Shown: positions 26,316 to 38,427, counted from the stretch's first letter. The stretch is 64,000 nt of DNA from Mesotoga sp. Brook.08.105.5.1 (GCF_002752635.1 NZ_AYTW01000006.1:62001-126000); one strand, 5' to 3'. Translations and numbers: made by a program. Notes: generated by a model not told the origin, from the letters alone.

Positions 26316-27504
26316 TGACTCCTACCTCCAATACCTCTCCATTCTTCAACCTGTACATTCTCGACTTGTCAAGTGCTATTGCACCTAAGTCTTCGAAGTC
26401 AAGACCGGCCTCAACCCTGTTGATATCAAATAATCTCGCTTTGGTAGCTGGATTTGAAGGAACAAACACAGTACAACAATCTTCATACGGCAGTATCGAT
26501 GTATCGAATGTGCCAATTCTCTTCGCCAGTTCTATCGTCTCGATTTTATCGTAAGTAACGAGCGGTCTGAGTACGATCAGACCTGTCTGTTCTTCTATGA
26601 CCCTAAGGTTTTCCAGAGTCTGGCTGGCAACCTGCCCAAGGTTCTCTCCTGTTACGATAGCAACTATCCCATTATTCTCGGCAATCTTGCTGGCGATTCT
26701 CATCATGAGCCTTCTCTGGCATAGAAGGCTGTATCTCTCTTCAACGTGCTTATGGATAGCAATTTGAGCTTCGGTGAAGTGAACGGAATACATTCTGAAC
26801 TCCCTGCCCCCGTTGTACAGAGAAAGCGTTCTTGCAAGAGAGAGAACTTTGTCAAAAGATTTCTCTCCCGTGTAAGGTGGACTGGAGAAGTGAATGGCAT
26901 CTAGATCCAACCCCCTTTTCTGAGCGAGCCACCCTGCCACAGGACTGTCTATACCTCCAGAAAGCATAAGCATTGCTCTGCCACTTACTCCAACCGGGAG
27001 ACCTCCGCTCGCGGTTGTCTTTCCGCAAGAAACGAGAACTCCCTCATCTCTTATCTCGATCTCGATTTTGAAATCGGGGTTGTGAAGATCAACAGATGTC
27101 TCAGGGATTTTCTCAAGAATCCGCTCACCTACTAAAGGGTTCAGTTCAATGCTCTTAAGCGGGAATCTCTTGTCCAGCCTCCTTGTTTCAACCTTGAAGG
27201 TTCTTCTTCCTCTCATAATCTCTTCATGAGCGAGGTCAACGGAAGTTCGATAGATGTCCTCCAGATCATATGAAGTCCATGTGCCGACACTGAAGTTCTG
27301 AATTCCGAATGTTCTTGACGCAACTTCTGTAGCAGCTTTGAGTCTCTCGGAGGGTACCGAAACAATGATTCGCCCTCTGATTCTTTCTACTGTGGAGCTT
27401 CCAAGCTGTCTCTTAATGTTGTTCACCAGGGTTTTCTCAAACAACTTCCTGTTTCCTTGCTTAAGGGCGATTTCTCCATATCTAACCACTAGAAATTTAT
27501 CCAT
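26290..27504 (-). CDS. thiI: tRNA 4-thiouridine synthetase ThiI
   Basis: About 404 residues. It has an N-terminal ferredoxin-like/THUMP region (KFLVVRYGEIALKQGNRKLFEK) and the PP-loop (LMLSGGIDSPVAGWL), but no C-terminal rhodanese domain, as in many non-enterobacterial ThiI proteins. It adenylates U8 of tRNA before sulfur transfer. The ATG at 27504 has GGAGG seven bases upstream. The intergenic gap to the rightward TPR gene (27505-27585) is AT-rich and probably holds divergent promoters. Confidence 0.93.
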   Translation of the reverse strand: MDKFLVVRYGEIALKQGNRKLFEKTLVNNIKRQLGSSTVERIRGRIIVSVPSERLKAATEVASRTFGIQNFSVGTWTSYDLEDIYRTSVDLAHEEIMRGRRTFKVETRRLDKRFPLKSIELNPLVGERILEKIPETSVDLHNPDFKIEIEIRDEGVLVSCGKTTASGGLPVGVSGRAMLMLSGGIDSPVAGWLAQKRGLDLDAIHFSSPPYTGEKSFDKVLSLARTLSLYNGGREFRMYSVHFTEAQIAIHKHVEERYSLLCQRRLMMRIASKIAENNGIVAIVTGENLGQVASQTLENLRVIEEQTGLIVLRPLVTYDKIETIELAKRIGTFDTSILPYEDCCTVFVPSNPATKARLFDINRVEAGLDFEDLGAIALDKSRMYRLKNGEVLEVGVIGVPQEDS

Positions 27505-27585
27505 CAAACTTCCTCCGGCATCTTTTGATCATGTAGTTATATAATATTCCTATCATACAATCTTCTTTGGGAGGTGTACCTTTAC

Positions 27586-28302
27586 ATGAAGAAACTGCTT
27601 ACAGTTGTATTTTTGATCGTGTGTTCAGTCATGATCCTCGCTTCTGATTATGAGACTCTGTATTCTGAATTCGTTGGAATAAGAGCTTTAGAGAATGTAG
27701 AGATGATGTCAGCGTTCATAGGAAAGCTTGAGTTGGAGGACATGGGAAACATAGAGATTCTTACTTTGCTAGCTGATTCGCACAGAGAATACGCGAACTG
27801 GATCGAAGACAAGAAATCGAGAGAGACTCATTATAAGAAGGCAAGAGAGCTTGCCGAGAAGGCTATAGAGATGGATGCCTCTTACGGAATGGCATATTAC
27901 GTGAAAGGGGCGGCAATCGGTCAGCTGGCACAAATGGCAGGCATAATCCAGTCGATGTTCCTGATATCTGACTTCGACAAGAGTATTGACAAAGCTATGG
28001 AACTGATGCCCGACAGCCCGTTTCCGTTTATTGCTAAAGGCATGAGAGATAGGGATACTCCCTGGCCATACCGAAATTACGGAAAGTCGGAAGAACGATT
28101 CCTGAAGGCCATTGAAAATGATCCTGAATACATCAACAGCTACTACGAGCTGGCCGTTCTGTATGAAGTATGGAAAAAGAAAGATCTGGCGGCGCAGTAC
28201 TACAAAAGGGTTGTTGAGTTGGATCTGCAACCGGCTTTTGTTGCTCAAGGACAGGAGTCGAAGGAAAAGGCCCAGAAGTGGCTTGAAGATAACGGTTACT
28301 GA
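27586..28302 (+). CDS. Secreted TPR-repeat protein
   Basis: 238 residues with a signal peptide (KKLLTVVFLIVCSVMILAS). Tetratricopeptide-like helices follow (HYKKARELAEKAIEMDASYGMAYYVKG, EERFLKAIENDPEYINSYYELAVLYEV, AAQYYKRVVELDLQ). It is probably an extracytoplasmic adaptor; partners are unknown. The ATG at 27586 is 11 bases after GGAGG; the GTG 12 bases earlier overlaps the site. It shares one base with the next gene. Confidence 0.75.
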   Translation: MKKLLTVVFLIVCSVMILASDYETLYSEFVGIRALENVEMMSAFIGKLELEDMGNIEILTLLADSHREYANWIEDKKSRETHYKKARELAEKAIEMDASYGMAYYVKGAAIGQLAQMAGIIQSMFLISDFDKSIDKAMELMPDSPFPFIAKGMRDRDTPWPYRNYGKSEERFLKAIENDPEYINSYYELAVLYEVWKKKDLAAQYYKRVVELDLQPAFVAQGQESKEKAQKWLEDNGY

Positions 28303-28796
28303 TGCTTTATAGGATACTTTTCTCGCTTGTTCCGCTTTTCCTGATGCCATTTCTCAATTACCAATTCTTAGACTCGGTGATAGCCGTGTTAGTAATCCTT
28401 CCGGGAATGATTCTCGGAAACAAGACGGATCGAGTGGCTAGAATACAGAATCTCACGATGATTCTTTTCTATGTGGTTCTCATATTCGGCTACTTTCATG
28501 ATACAACCGGCACAATCTACAGAACCGAGGTCATGATTCTGGTTGCGGCTCAAGGTGTGTCTGGCTTTTACGGCTTACTTCACCAGAAAAGACTGCTGGC
28601 AGTGGTCTTCTCGCTGGGATACTGGATTCTGGTAGGAGTTGCTATGGGAAGAATAGCTTATTTTCGGCTGGGGAATAGTGGAATCGTTCTTACGGTGGTA
28701 CTAATGCTGCTAGTTGCTGCGCAGGATGTCAGAAGGATTTTCAAACCTTTGGCTAAGAACCCTTTTATGCAGGGTGGTGAAGACAGTAATGAGTAG
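28302..28796 (+). CDS. Small multi-pass membrane protein, unknown
   Basis: 164 residues with about five hydrophobic segments (LFSLVPLFLMPFLNYQFLDSV, MILFYVVLIFGYFH, LLAVVFSLGYWILVGVAMG, IVLTVVLMLLVAAQ). No family recognised. TGATG links its start to the stop codon of the TPR gene, and its last codons overlap the nitrilase start by eight bases, so the three are co-translated. Confidence 0.6.
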   Translation: MLYRILFSLVPLFLMPFLNYQFLDSVIAVLVILPGMILGNKTDRVARIQNLTMILFYVVLIFGYFHDTTGTIYRTEVMILVAAQGVSGFYGLLHQKRLLAVVFSLGYWILVGVAMGRIAYFRLGNSGIVLTVVLMLLVAAQDVRRIFKPLAKNPFMQGGEDSNE

Positions 28797-29592
28797 TGCA
28801 GGTAAAGTAAGAATCGGAATCGTGCAGTTTAGAGCGTATAACGATGAACCTGGAGAAAACCTTGAGAGAGCGACTAACTACATAGAGAATCTAGTAGAAG
28901 AAGAAGTGGATCTAGTGCTCCTTCCCGAGATGTTCAATAGTGGATACGGAACGGACGAGACCACAGTGAACAACGCGATTGAGATGCAAGAAGAAACCGT
29001 GGAAGTTCTGTCTGCACTTGCGGATTATAACGATATCGCCATAGTAGGTGGGATGGTCAACAGAAAGGATGGGGTCGTTTTCAATTCCACTGTGATAATG
29101 TTTCCGTACCTCGAACCAATCTACTACAACAAGACTCATCTCTTTCGAGACGAGAAAAAGGTCTTCACTCCTGGAAGCGAATTCAGGTCATTCGAGTATT
29201 CTGGAGTCAGTTTCGGAGTGCTGATGTGCTACGAAGTAGGATTCCCCGAAATCTCAAGAAAACTCTGTTTGAATGGAGCAGAGATTCTATTGATTCCCTT
29301 CGCTTTTGGGAGAGAGAGAAGAACGATTTTCGATGTTGCAACGAGAGCTCGTGCGATAGAAAACGCATGTTTTGTCGTTGCTGCAAGCCAATGTGGAGTC
29401 GGTAGATCGATTAACTTCGTCGGAGAGAGCAGAATTGTGTCTCCCTCAGGCGAAATTCTTGTAGATTGCGGTGGTGCAGAAGGCTTCGCTTCTACCGATA
29501 TTGATACCAAGCTTGTGAAGAAGTACCGGTACAGTGAAACCCGCGATTCACACGGGTATTTTTCTAACTTCAGGAATGACCTTTATCGTTGA
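28789..29592 (+). CDS. Carbon-nitrogen hydrolase (nitrilase superfamily)
   Basis: 267 residues with the full Glu-Lys-Cys catalytic triad: E in LLPEMFNSGYG, K in YYNKTHLF, and C in LMCYEVGFPE. The family cleaves amide or nitrile bonds in compounds such as omega-amidated dicarboxylates or N-carbamoyl compounds; the substrate here is unknown. The ATG at 28789 lies inside the end of the membrane-protein gene, with GGTGGTGAAG upstream. It is followed by the tRNA-Lys promoter. Confidence 0.85.
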   Translation: MSSAGKVRIGIVQFRAYNDEPGENLERATNYIENLVEEEVDLVLLPEMFNSGYGTDETTVNNAIEMQEETVEVLSALADYNDIAIVGGMVNRKDGVVFNSTVIMFPYLEPIYYNKTHLFRDEKKVFTPGSEFRSFEYSGVSFGVLMCYEVGFPEISRKLCLNGAEILLIPFAFGRERRTIFDVATRARAIENACFVVAASQCGVGRSINFVGESRIVSPSGEILVDCGGAEGFASTDIDTKLVKKYRYSETRDSHGYFSNFRNDLYR

Positions 29593-29599
29593 AACCCGG

Positions 29600-29628
29600 T
29601 TGACAGGTTCATTCGCATGGGATACAAT
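29600..29628 (+). promoter_or_regulatory. Promoter of tRNA-Lys (and probably infC-rpmI-rplT)
   Basis: TTGACA (29600-29605), a 17-base spacer and TACAAT (29623-29628) form a near-perfect sigma-70 promoter 14 bases before tRNA-Lys. No second good promoter lies between the tRNA and infC, so it may drive both. Confidence 0.85.
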
Positions 29629-29641
29629 AAATACCGTCAGT

Positions 29642-29717
29642 GGGCCGTTAGCTCAGCAGGCAGAGCGATTGATTCTTAATCAATAGGTTGCAGGTTCGAT
29701 CCCTGCACGGCTCACCA
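29642..29717 (+). tRNA. tRNA-Lys (anticodon CTT)
   Basis: A 76-base cloverleaf including encoded CCA. Acceptor GGGCCGT pairs with ACGGCTC (one G-T), D stem GCTC/GAGC, anticodon stem ATTGA/TCAAT around loop TTCTTAA (anticodon CTT), T stem GCAGG/CCTGC with TTCGATC loop. Confidence 0.97.
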
Positions 29718-29750
29718 GAAAGTAGTATTAAGTGGAGATCTTCTCCCACC

Positions 29751-29824
29751 CCCGCCCAAAGGTTGAGGGGTCAATAGCTTGAAAACTGGTTATTGACATG
29801 GCGGGTTGTTCCGCCAATTTTTTT
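29751..29824 (+). promoter_or_regulatory. infC leader with terminator and competing antiterminator pairing
   Basis: TGGCGG (29799-29804) pairs with CCGCCA (29811-29816) and is followed by A and seven Ts, an intrinsic terminator only 17 bases before the infC start. The upstream CCCGCC (29751-29756) is exactly complementary to GGCGGG (29800-29805) and would break the terminator. Between them GTCAATA (29770-29776) pairs with TATTGAC (29791-29797). This is the layout of a transcription attenuator. In Bacillus subtilis the same operon is attenuated by ribosomal protein L20 binding its leader; I infer a similar control here. Confidence 0.7.
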
Positions 29825-29841
29825 ATGAGAGGTGATGTAGT

Positions 29842-30408
29842 ATCGTAAGAGGTGATTCAACACCGAAAAACAACGAAATAATGACGAAGACTGTTAGACT
29901 CGTTGACATTGACGGAGAACAGCTTGGAGTAGTACAGACAACGGAGGCATTGAGAATCGCAAGAGAAAAAGGACTCGATCTGGTTCTTGTTGCTCCATCA
30001 GCAAATCCTCCTGTAGCAAGAATTATGGACTACGGTAAGTATAAATACGAAAAGGACAAGCGCAAGAAGGAAGCAAAGAAGAAGACGAAACAGTCTCAAC
30101 TCAAAGAAATGAAATTCAGGATCAGGATCGATGAGCACGATTTCCAGACGAAGACGAACAGGATCAAAGAGTTTCTTGAAAAGGGAAGCAAAGTTAGGGT
30201 GGTCATAATGTTCAGAGGAAGGGAGATCGTCTTTTCAGATAAAGGGAGAGAGATTCTCGAAAGAGTTGCAGACCAGCTTCAACTAATTTCCGATATCGAC
30301 CGTCCTCCAAAGTTGGAGGGAAGAGATATGTGGATGATTCTTAAGCCAAAGGCAGCTCCTCAAGGAGGTAAAGATAATGGGCAACAAAGTAAAGATGAAG
30401 ACTCATAA
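29842..30408 (+). CDS. infC: Translation initiation factor IF-3 (probable ATC start)
   Basis: 188 codons from ATC 29842, giving IVRGDSTPKNNEIMTKTVRLVD; the core VRLVDIDGEQLGVVQTTEALRIA, ARIMDYGKYKYEKDKR and MKFRIRIDEHDFQTK is clear IF-3. It binds the 30S subunit and checks start-codon fidelity. The ribosome site GAGAGGTGA (29827-29835) is six bases before ATC, while the first in-frame ATG (29881) has none. Upstream codons run into TGA. Rare start codons are typical of infC in other bacteria and make it self-regulated by IF-3, so ATC is plausible. It overlaps rpmI by 32 bases. Confidence 0.93.
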   Translation: MVRGDSTPKNNEIMTKTVRLVDIDGEQLGVVQTTEALRIAREKGLDLVLVAPSANPPVARIMDYGKYKYEKDKRKKEAKKKTKQSQLKEMKFRIRIDEHDFQTKTNRIKEFLEKGSKVRVVIMFRGREIVFSDKGREILERVADQLQLISDIDRPPKLEGRDMWMILKPKAAPQGGKDNGQQSKDEDS

Positions 30409-30580
30409 GGCAAGTGCGAAAAGATATAAGGTAACCGGTAGTGGAAAGATAATGAGAAACCAGTCTGGAACTGGTCATAATACCGGTAAGAAGAGCGAAA
30501 GCAGCCGCCGAGAGGCCCGAAAATGGAAATTGGTCGAAGGCGGATACGAGAAGAAAGTAAAGAAAAGCCTGGGCATTTGA
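30377..30580 (+). CDS. rpmI: 50S ribosomal protein L35
   Basis: 67 residues, all basic and typical: KVKMKTHKASAKRYKVTGSG, RNQSGTGHNTGKKS, and KWKLVEGGYEKKVKKSLGI. GGAGGTAAAG is six bases before the ATG. The start lies inside the end of infC, so translation is coupled. L35 binds 23S rRNA. Confidence 0.97.
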   Translation: MGNKVKMKTHKASAKRYKVTGSGKIMRNQSGTGHNTGKKSESSRREARKWKLVEGGYEKKVKKSLGI

Positions 30581-30603
30581 CCCTTCTGAGAGGTGAGATT
30601 TAG

Positions 30604-30963
30604 ATGCGAGTAAAAGGTGGAGTGAACTCCAAAAAGAAAAAGCTGAAATACTTGAAGGCCGCGAAAGGCTATAGAGGTGCGTTGAGCAGAAGATACAGAC
30701 TTGCAAAGCAGTATTACATAAGATCTGGAGTCTACGCATATGCTGGAAGGAAGATCAGAAAGAGAGATTTCCGAAAGCTATGGATAACCAGGATAAATGC
30801 TGGTGCTAGAATTGCCGGTACGAAGTACAACGATCTCATTCACGGTTTGAAATTGGCCGGTGTGAACATCAACAGAAAGATGCTTGCTGACCTTGCAGTT
30901 AATGACTTCAATACGTTTAGGGAGTATTGCGAGATTGCCAAATCGGCACTGAACGGAAATTAA
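30604..30963 (+). CDS. rplT: 50S ribosomal protein L20
   Basis: 119 residues matching L20 throughout (MRVKGGVNSKKKKLKYLKAA, KGYRGALSRRYRLAKQY, YAGRKIRKRDFRKLWITRINA, TKYNDLIHGLKLAGVNINRKM). It is needed for early 50S assembly, and in other bacteria represses this operon by binding the leader. The stop codon overlaps the first bases of a terminator. Confidence 0.98.
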   Translation: MRVKGGVNSKKKKLKYLKAAKGYRGALSRRYRLAKQYYIRSGVYAYAGRKIRKRDFRKLWITRINAGARIAGTKYNDLIHGLKLAGVNINRKMLADLAVNDFNTFREYCEIAKSALNGN

Positions 30964-30987
30964 AAGGGGCTTAGGCCCTTTTTTTTT
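30963..30987 (+). terminator. Terminator after rplT
   Basis: AAAGGG (30963-30968) pairs with CCCTTT (30976-30981) around GCTTAGG and continues into a run of nine Ts. The OsmC ribosome site begins right after it. Confidence 0.85.
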
Positions 30988-31003
30988 GAGAGGGGATGAG
31001 ACA

Positions 31004-31426
31004 ATGGAATACTCTGCTAAGAGAATAGGGAAGATGGCCTTCTACGCGAAGACTCCTTCTGGCCATGACATACATATGGATGCAAAGGAAAGTTCTGGAG
31101 GCGATGGATCGGCACCGACTCCAATGGAGACGGTAATAGCTGCCTTGATGGGTTGCACTTCAATGGATGTTGTTTCGATTCTTTCCAAGATGAAGGTTAC
31201 AGATTACGAGTACTGGATTTCTGCAAACTATGAGTATGCGAAGGAACATCCGAAGGTTTTCACGAGTATCGAACTCGTGTATCACTTTTCGGGCAAAGAT
31301 CTGCCGAAGGATAAGATTGAAAAGGCAGTTGTCCTTTCTCAGGAAAGATATTGCTCCGTCTCGGCAATGCTAAATAAGACAGCGAAAATGTCAATGAAGA
31401 TTGACTATGAAGGTGAAGAGAAGTGA
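31004..31426 (+). CDS. OsmC-family peroxide-reducing protein
   Basis: About 140 residues of the OsmC/Ohr fold. The two reactive cysteines sit in the usual places: ALMGCTSMDVVSIL and SQERYCSVSAMLNKT. It should reduce organic peroxides; the smaller OsmC subgroup fits better than Ohr. The ATG at 31004 follows AGGGG by eight bases. It overlaps the Mrp gene by four bases (GTGA). Confidence 0.85.
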   Translation: MEYSAKRIGKMAFYAKTPSGHDIHMDAKESSGGDGSAPTPMETVIAALMGCTSMDVVSILSKMKVTDYEYWISANYEYAKEHPKVFTSIELVYHFSGKDLPKDKIEKAVVLSQERYCSVSAMLNKTAKMSMKIDYEGEEK

Positions 31427-32229
31427 ATCCACAAGAGATGGCTGAGAGGATGGAAAGCATAAGAGAAAACGTTAAGTCAATAAAGAACAAAATACTAGTG
31501 ATGTCAGGTAAAGGCGGAGTTGGCAAGTCGACGGTCGCGGTTAATCTGGCGCTGGCTCTTGCGGATGAAGGCTTCAAGACGGGTCTGATGGATATTGATC
31601 TTCATGGACCAAACGTTGCCAGGATGGTAGGTCTGAAAAAGCAGCCCGAAGTCGTAGAAGGACAGATTTTTCCTCCCGAAGTTCTACCAAATCTTAAGGT
31701 AATAAGCATTTCAAGTTTCGTTGAAGAAGATGCTCCGGTTATTTGGCGTGGTCCAATGAAGACAACGGCGATCTATCAGTTTCTTGGTGATGTTGCGTGG
31801 GGAGAGCTCGACTTCCTCGTAATTGACTCTCCTCCAGGTACCGGTGACGAGCCTTTGACAGTTCTTCAGAATCTTCCTGATATAATGGCGCTTGTAGTTA
31901 CTACACCTCAAGCCGTTGCAGTTCAGGATGTGAAGAGAGCGATCAATCTGGTAGAGACAATGCACAGGAACCCACTGGGAATTGTGGAAAACATGTCATA
32001 TATGAGATGCCCGCACTGTGGAGAAATCACGAAGTTATTTGGAGAAGGTGGAGGTAAGAATCTCGAGACCCTCTTCAGCATCCCCCTTTTAGGGTCGCTC
32101 CCCTTCGATCCTACGCTAGTAGGTTTTTCGGACAACGGCAAAAGCATCGTTACTCACATGAGAGGGTCTGAACTTGAAGTCGCATACCGCTCAACGGTGA
32201 AAGAGATCGTTAAGAGGGTGAATATCTAG
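31423..32229 (+). CDS. apbC: Mrp/NBP35-type iron-sulfur carrier P-loop ATPase
   Basis: 268 residues. Deviant Walker A MSGKGGVGKSTVAVNLA, switch IDSPPGTGDEP and the CxxC motif (MRCPHCGE) that carries a 4Fe-4S cluster between two subunits. It likely delivers clusters to apoproteins. The GTG overlaps the preceding stop codon. Function fits with the suf operon at 58819, which builds the clusters. Confidence 0.92.
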   Translation: MNPQEMAERMESIRENVKSIKNKILVMSGKGGVGKSTVAVNLALALADEGFKTGLMDIDLHGPNVARMVGLKKQPEVVEGQIFPPEVLPNLKVISISSFVEEDAPVIWRGPMKTTAIYQFLGDVAWGELDFLVIDSPPGTGDEPLTVLQNLPDIMALVVTTPQAVAVQDVKRAINLVETMHRNPLGIVENMSYMRCPHCGEITKLFGEGGGKNLETLFSIPLLGSLPFDPTLVGFSDNGKSIVTHMRGSELEVAYRSTVKEIVKRVNI

Positions 32230-33275
32230 TGGGAAAGTTCAAGAGTATAACGCTTGAATGGAAAGAAGATCGACTGATACTAATAGACCAAAGAAAACTA
32301 CCTTCAGTTGAAAAGTATGTTGAATGCCAAACCCACGAAGACGTGTATCATGCGATAAGGGATATGGTTATCCGAGGAGCCCCTGCGATAGGAGCAAGCG
32401 CGGCATTTGGTTATCTCCTTGGTGCTAAAGAGGTTCTGGCAAGCTCTAAGGAAGTGTTCTTCGACCATATGGATTTGGTGAAGAGAAGGCTCTCAGAAAG
32501 CAGACCTACGGCCGTAAATCTTTTCTGGGCTCTCAACAGAATGGAAAAGACACTCAACACCCTTCGTGAATTAGATAGAAAAAGGTTAGTAGAGAGTCTT
32601 GAGAGCGAAGCGCTTGCTATAGCAGAGGAAGATATTGAGATCAATATGACGATTGGGAAAAACGGTGCAACTGTTGTGAGAGACGGTGACGGAATACTTA
32701 CTCACTGCAACGCAGGAGCACTCGCGACTGTGGATTATGGAACGGCACTAGGTGTGATGAGGGCGGCCGTGGAGCAAGGCAAAAAGATATCGGTTTATGC
32801 CGATGAGACTCGACCGTATCTCCAAGGGGCTAGGCTGACGGCTTGGGAGCTTATGAAATCAGGAATCGATGTTACTCTTATCTGCGACAATATGGCAGGA
32901 TGGGTTATGAAGAAGGGGTTAGTCGATCTAGTGTTGGTCGGGGCAGATAGGATCGCCGCTAACGGTGATACGGCAAACAAGATCGGAACCTATTCGGTTG
33001 CCATTCTTGCTCAAAAACACGGGATTCCTTTCTACATTGTTGCACCGCTGAGCACAGTGGATCTTCTGACCAAAAGTGGTGATGGGATTCCGATAGAGGA
33101 GAGAAGCCATCTTGAGATAACGCAAATTGGGGATTATCAGATAGCCCCCGAGGGTGTCAAGTGTTTCAACCCTGCATTTGATATTACTCCATCAAGCCTT
33201 ATAACCGGGATAATTACTGAAAAGGGAATTGCTCGTGCACCATACGATGTTTCGTTGAAGAAGATGTTTGAATAG
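32229..33275 (+). CDS. mtnA: S-methyl-5-thioribose-1-phosphate isomerase
   Basis: 348 residues with the MtnA/eIF2B-like fold. Conserved: RGAPAIGASAAFG, the catalytic cysteine in LTHCNAGALATVDYGTALGV, and the catalytic aspartate in VLVGADRIAANGDTANKIGTYSVA. It isomerises MTR-1-P in methionine salvage. GTG overlaps the Mrp stop codon by one base. No other mtn gene is in the window; some homologues act on ribose-1-phosphate, so role remains open. Confidence 0.93.
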   Translation: MGKFKSITLEWKEDRLILIDQRKLPSVEKYVECQTHEDVYHAIRDMVIRGAPAIGASAAFGYLLGAKEVLASSKEVFFDHMDLVKRRLSESRPTAVNLFWALNRMEKTLNTLRELDRKRLVESLESEALAIAEEDIEINMTIGKNGATVVRDGDGILTHCNAGALATVDYGTALGVMRAAVEQGKKISVYADETRPYLQGARLTAWELMKSGIDVTLICDNMAGWVMKKGLVDLVLVGADRIAANGDTANKIGTYSVAILAQKHGIPFYIVAPLSTVDLLTKSGDGIPIEERSHLEITQIGDYQIAPEGVKCFNPAFDITPSSLITGIITEKGIARAPYDVSLKKMFE

Positions 33276-33296
33276 AATCGTTAGGAGGTTTTTTGC

Positions 33297-36545
<3,249 letters not shown>

Positions 36546-36788
36546 ATAGCACGCGCCGCTTCGATGCCATAATCTTCTTTAGAATAATGTTTAGCCTCTT
36601 CGCCATTTGGTGAATGATAGTATTGCTTAAGAAATTATTCGCAAGTACATAGGTGAATTAAGTATATTGATATTAGAGTGGTAATTAAAAATTAATATAA
36701 GTAGATGATAATCGCAGTTGTTGTTCAGATAAGTTCAACATTCTTGCGCCGGCCCGTTGTATACTTTTCAGGCTGCGGAGGTGTTTAG

Positions 36789-38105
36789 ATGTTTGAGAAT
36801 CTCCAGGACAAACTCGGCAGAGCATTTAAGCTGCTGAGTGGAAAAGGAAGGATCTCGGAAAAGAATATAGAAGACGCCGTTAAGCAAGTTAAGCTATCGC
36901 TCCTAGAAGCCGATGTTAACTACAAGGTTGTCAAAGAGTTTATAGGAGGGGTAACAGAAAAGGCTCTTGGCGAAGAGGTGCTGAAGTCTTTCACACCGGA
37001 TCAACAGTTCATAAAGATCGTTAGGGATGAGCTGATCAAGATGCTTGGTGAGAAGTCGGTTCCGTTGAGGCTTTCTAGTCAGCCTGCCATAATCATGATG
37101 GTAGGTCTTCAGGGCAGCGGAAAGACGACGACTACTGCCAAGCTCGGTGCTCTACTGAGAAAGGAAGGCAAGAAACCTCTCCTTGTTGCAGCAGATGTTT
37201 ACAGACCGGCTGCTATTGATCAGCTTATTCAGCTCGGAAAGCAGATAGATTTGCCCGTTTTCACCGGCGAAAGAAAGAATCCGGTGAGAATTGCTAAGGA
37301 AGCGGTTCAGCAGGCAGTAAAGAATATTAACGATGTGGTAATTCTAGATACGGCCGGACGGCTTCATATAGATGAAACAATGATGAGTGAACTCAGAGAG
37401 ATCGTTGCCACGGTCAAGCCCGACGAGATCCTAATGGTTGTTGACGCGATGACTGGTCAGGATGCAGTGAATTCTGCAAAGGCATTTAATGAAGCGCTTG
37501 AGCTGTCGGGGTTCGTTGTGACGAAGCTAGATGGAGATGCCAGAGGCGGAGTGATTCTATCGATACGGCATGTGACGGGCAGACCGGTCAAGTTCATAGG
37601 GATTTCCGAGAAGCCCGATGGGATTGAGACTTTCTATCCAGACAGAGTGACCGGTCGAATACTTGGCATGGGAGACGTACTATCACTAATAGATAAACTG
37701 CAGTCGAACATAGACGAGGAAAAGGCAAAAGAGATGGAAGAGAAGTTTCTCAAGAACAAGTTCGATCTTGAGGACTTTCTAAACCAGCTTAAGGAAGTGA
37801 AGAAGCTGGGTTCCATAGCAGACATCATGGAAATGATTCCCGGAGCACCCAAAGATGTGGATCTTGCGGGAAGCGAGAAAAGCATGAAGCGAACGGAAGC
37901 GATTATAAGCTCAATGACCTCGAAAGAGAGGAGAAACCCCAAGCTTCTGAACTACTCAAGAAAACAAAGGGTTGCAAGAGGCAGCGGTACGACTATCCAG
38001 GATGTGAACAAGCTCTTGAAGTCATATGATCAGATGAGAAGCATGATGAAGCAGTTCGGAAAGAAGGGAAAGCTGTTCAAAAGTATGAAAGGATTTCCAT
38101 TTTAG
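36789..38105 (+). CDS. ffh: Signal recognition particle GTPase Ffh
   Basis: 438 residues with N, G and M domains. MFENLQDKLGRAFKLLSGKGR, the P-loop GLQGSGKTTTTAKLG, DTAGRLHIDE, TKLDGDARGG and a Met-rich M domain ending YDQMRSMMKQFGKKGKLFKS are clear. It brings nascent membrane proteins to FtsY. GGAGG is seven bases before ATG. TATACT at 36761-36766 may be its -10; no good -35 was found. It opens the operon up to lepB. Confidence 0.98.
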   Translation: MFENLQDKLGRAFKLLSGKGRISEKNIEDAVKQVKLSLLEADVNYKVVKEFIGGVTEKALGEEVLKSFTPDQQFIKIVRDELIKMLGEKSVPLRLSSQPAIIMMVGLQGSGKTTTTAKLGALLRKEGKKPLLVAADVYRPAAIDQLIQLGKQIDLPVFTGERKNPVRIAKEAVQQAVKNINDVVILDTAGRLHIDETMMSELREIVATVKPDEILMVVDAMTGQDAVNSAKAFNEALELSGFVVTKLDGDARGGVILSIRHVTGRPVKFIGISEKPDGIETFYPDRVTGRILGMGDVLSLIDKLQSNIDEEKAKEMEEKFLKNKFDLEDFLNQLKEVKKLGSIADIMEMIPGAPKDVDLAGSEKSMKRTEAIISSMTSKERRNPKLLNYSRKQRVARGSGTTIQDVNKLLKSYDQMRSMMKQFGKKGKLFKSMKGFPF

Positions 38106-38136
38106 ATAGTAAAGAATCAGGAGGTGTACGCAAAGA

Positions 38137-38427
38137 ATGGTAAGAATAAGGCTAACAAGAATGGGTAGAAGAAACAGGCCGTTTTACAGGCTTGTCGTGG
38201 TAGATTCTCAGAAACGTAGAGACGGAGCATATATTGACTCTCTAGGTTTCTATGATCCCATCAGGGATCCGGGAATTATGAGTGTTGATGTCGACAAGGC
38301 CGTAGAATGGATTATGAAGGGTGCGCAACCAACGGAAACCGCGAGATCTATTCTCGCAAAGTTTGGAGTTATGAAGAAGGTTCATGAACTCAAATTCGTA
38401 AAAGAGTCAGGAGAGAAAACGGAGTAA
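38137..38427 (+). CDS. rpsP: 30S ribosomal protein S16
   Basis: 96 residues: [65 protein letters not shown] precedes the ATG. Its stop codon overlaps the khpA start by one base. Confidence 0.98.
   Translation: MVRIRLTRMGRRNRPFYRLVVVDSQKRRDGAYIDSLGFYDPIRDPGIMSVDVDKAVEWIMKGAQPTETARSILAKFGVMKKVHELKFVKESGEKTE

Noticed and set aside
36640-36720. AT-rich stretch as replication origin
   Set aside because: No DnaA-box cluster and no dnaA/dnaN nearby; more likely upstream region of ffh.
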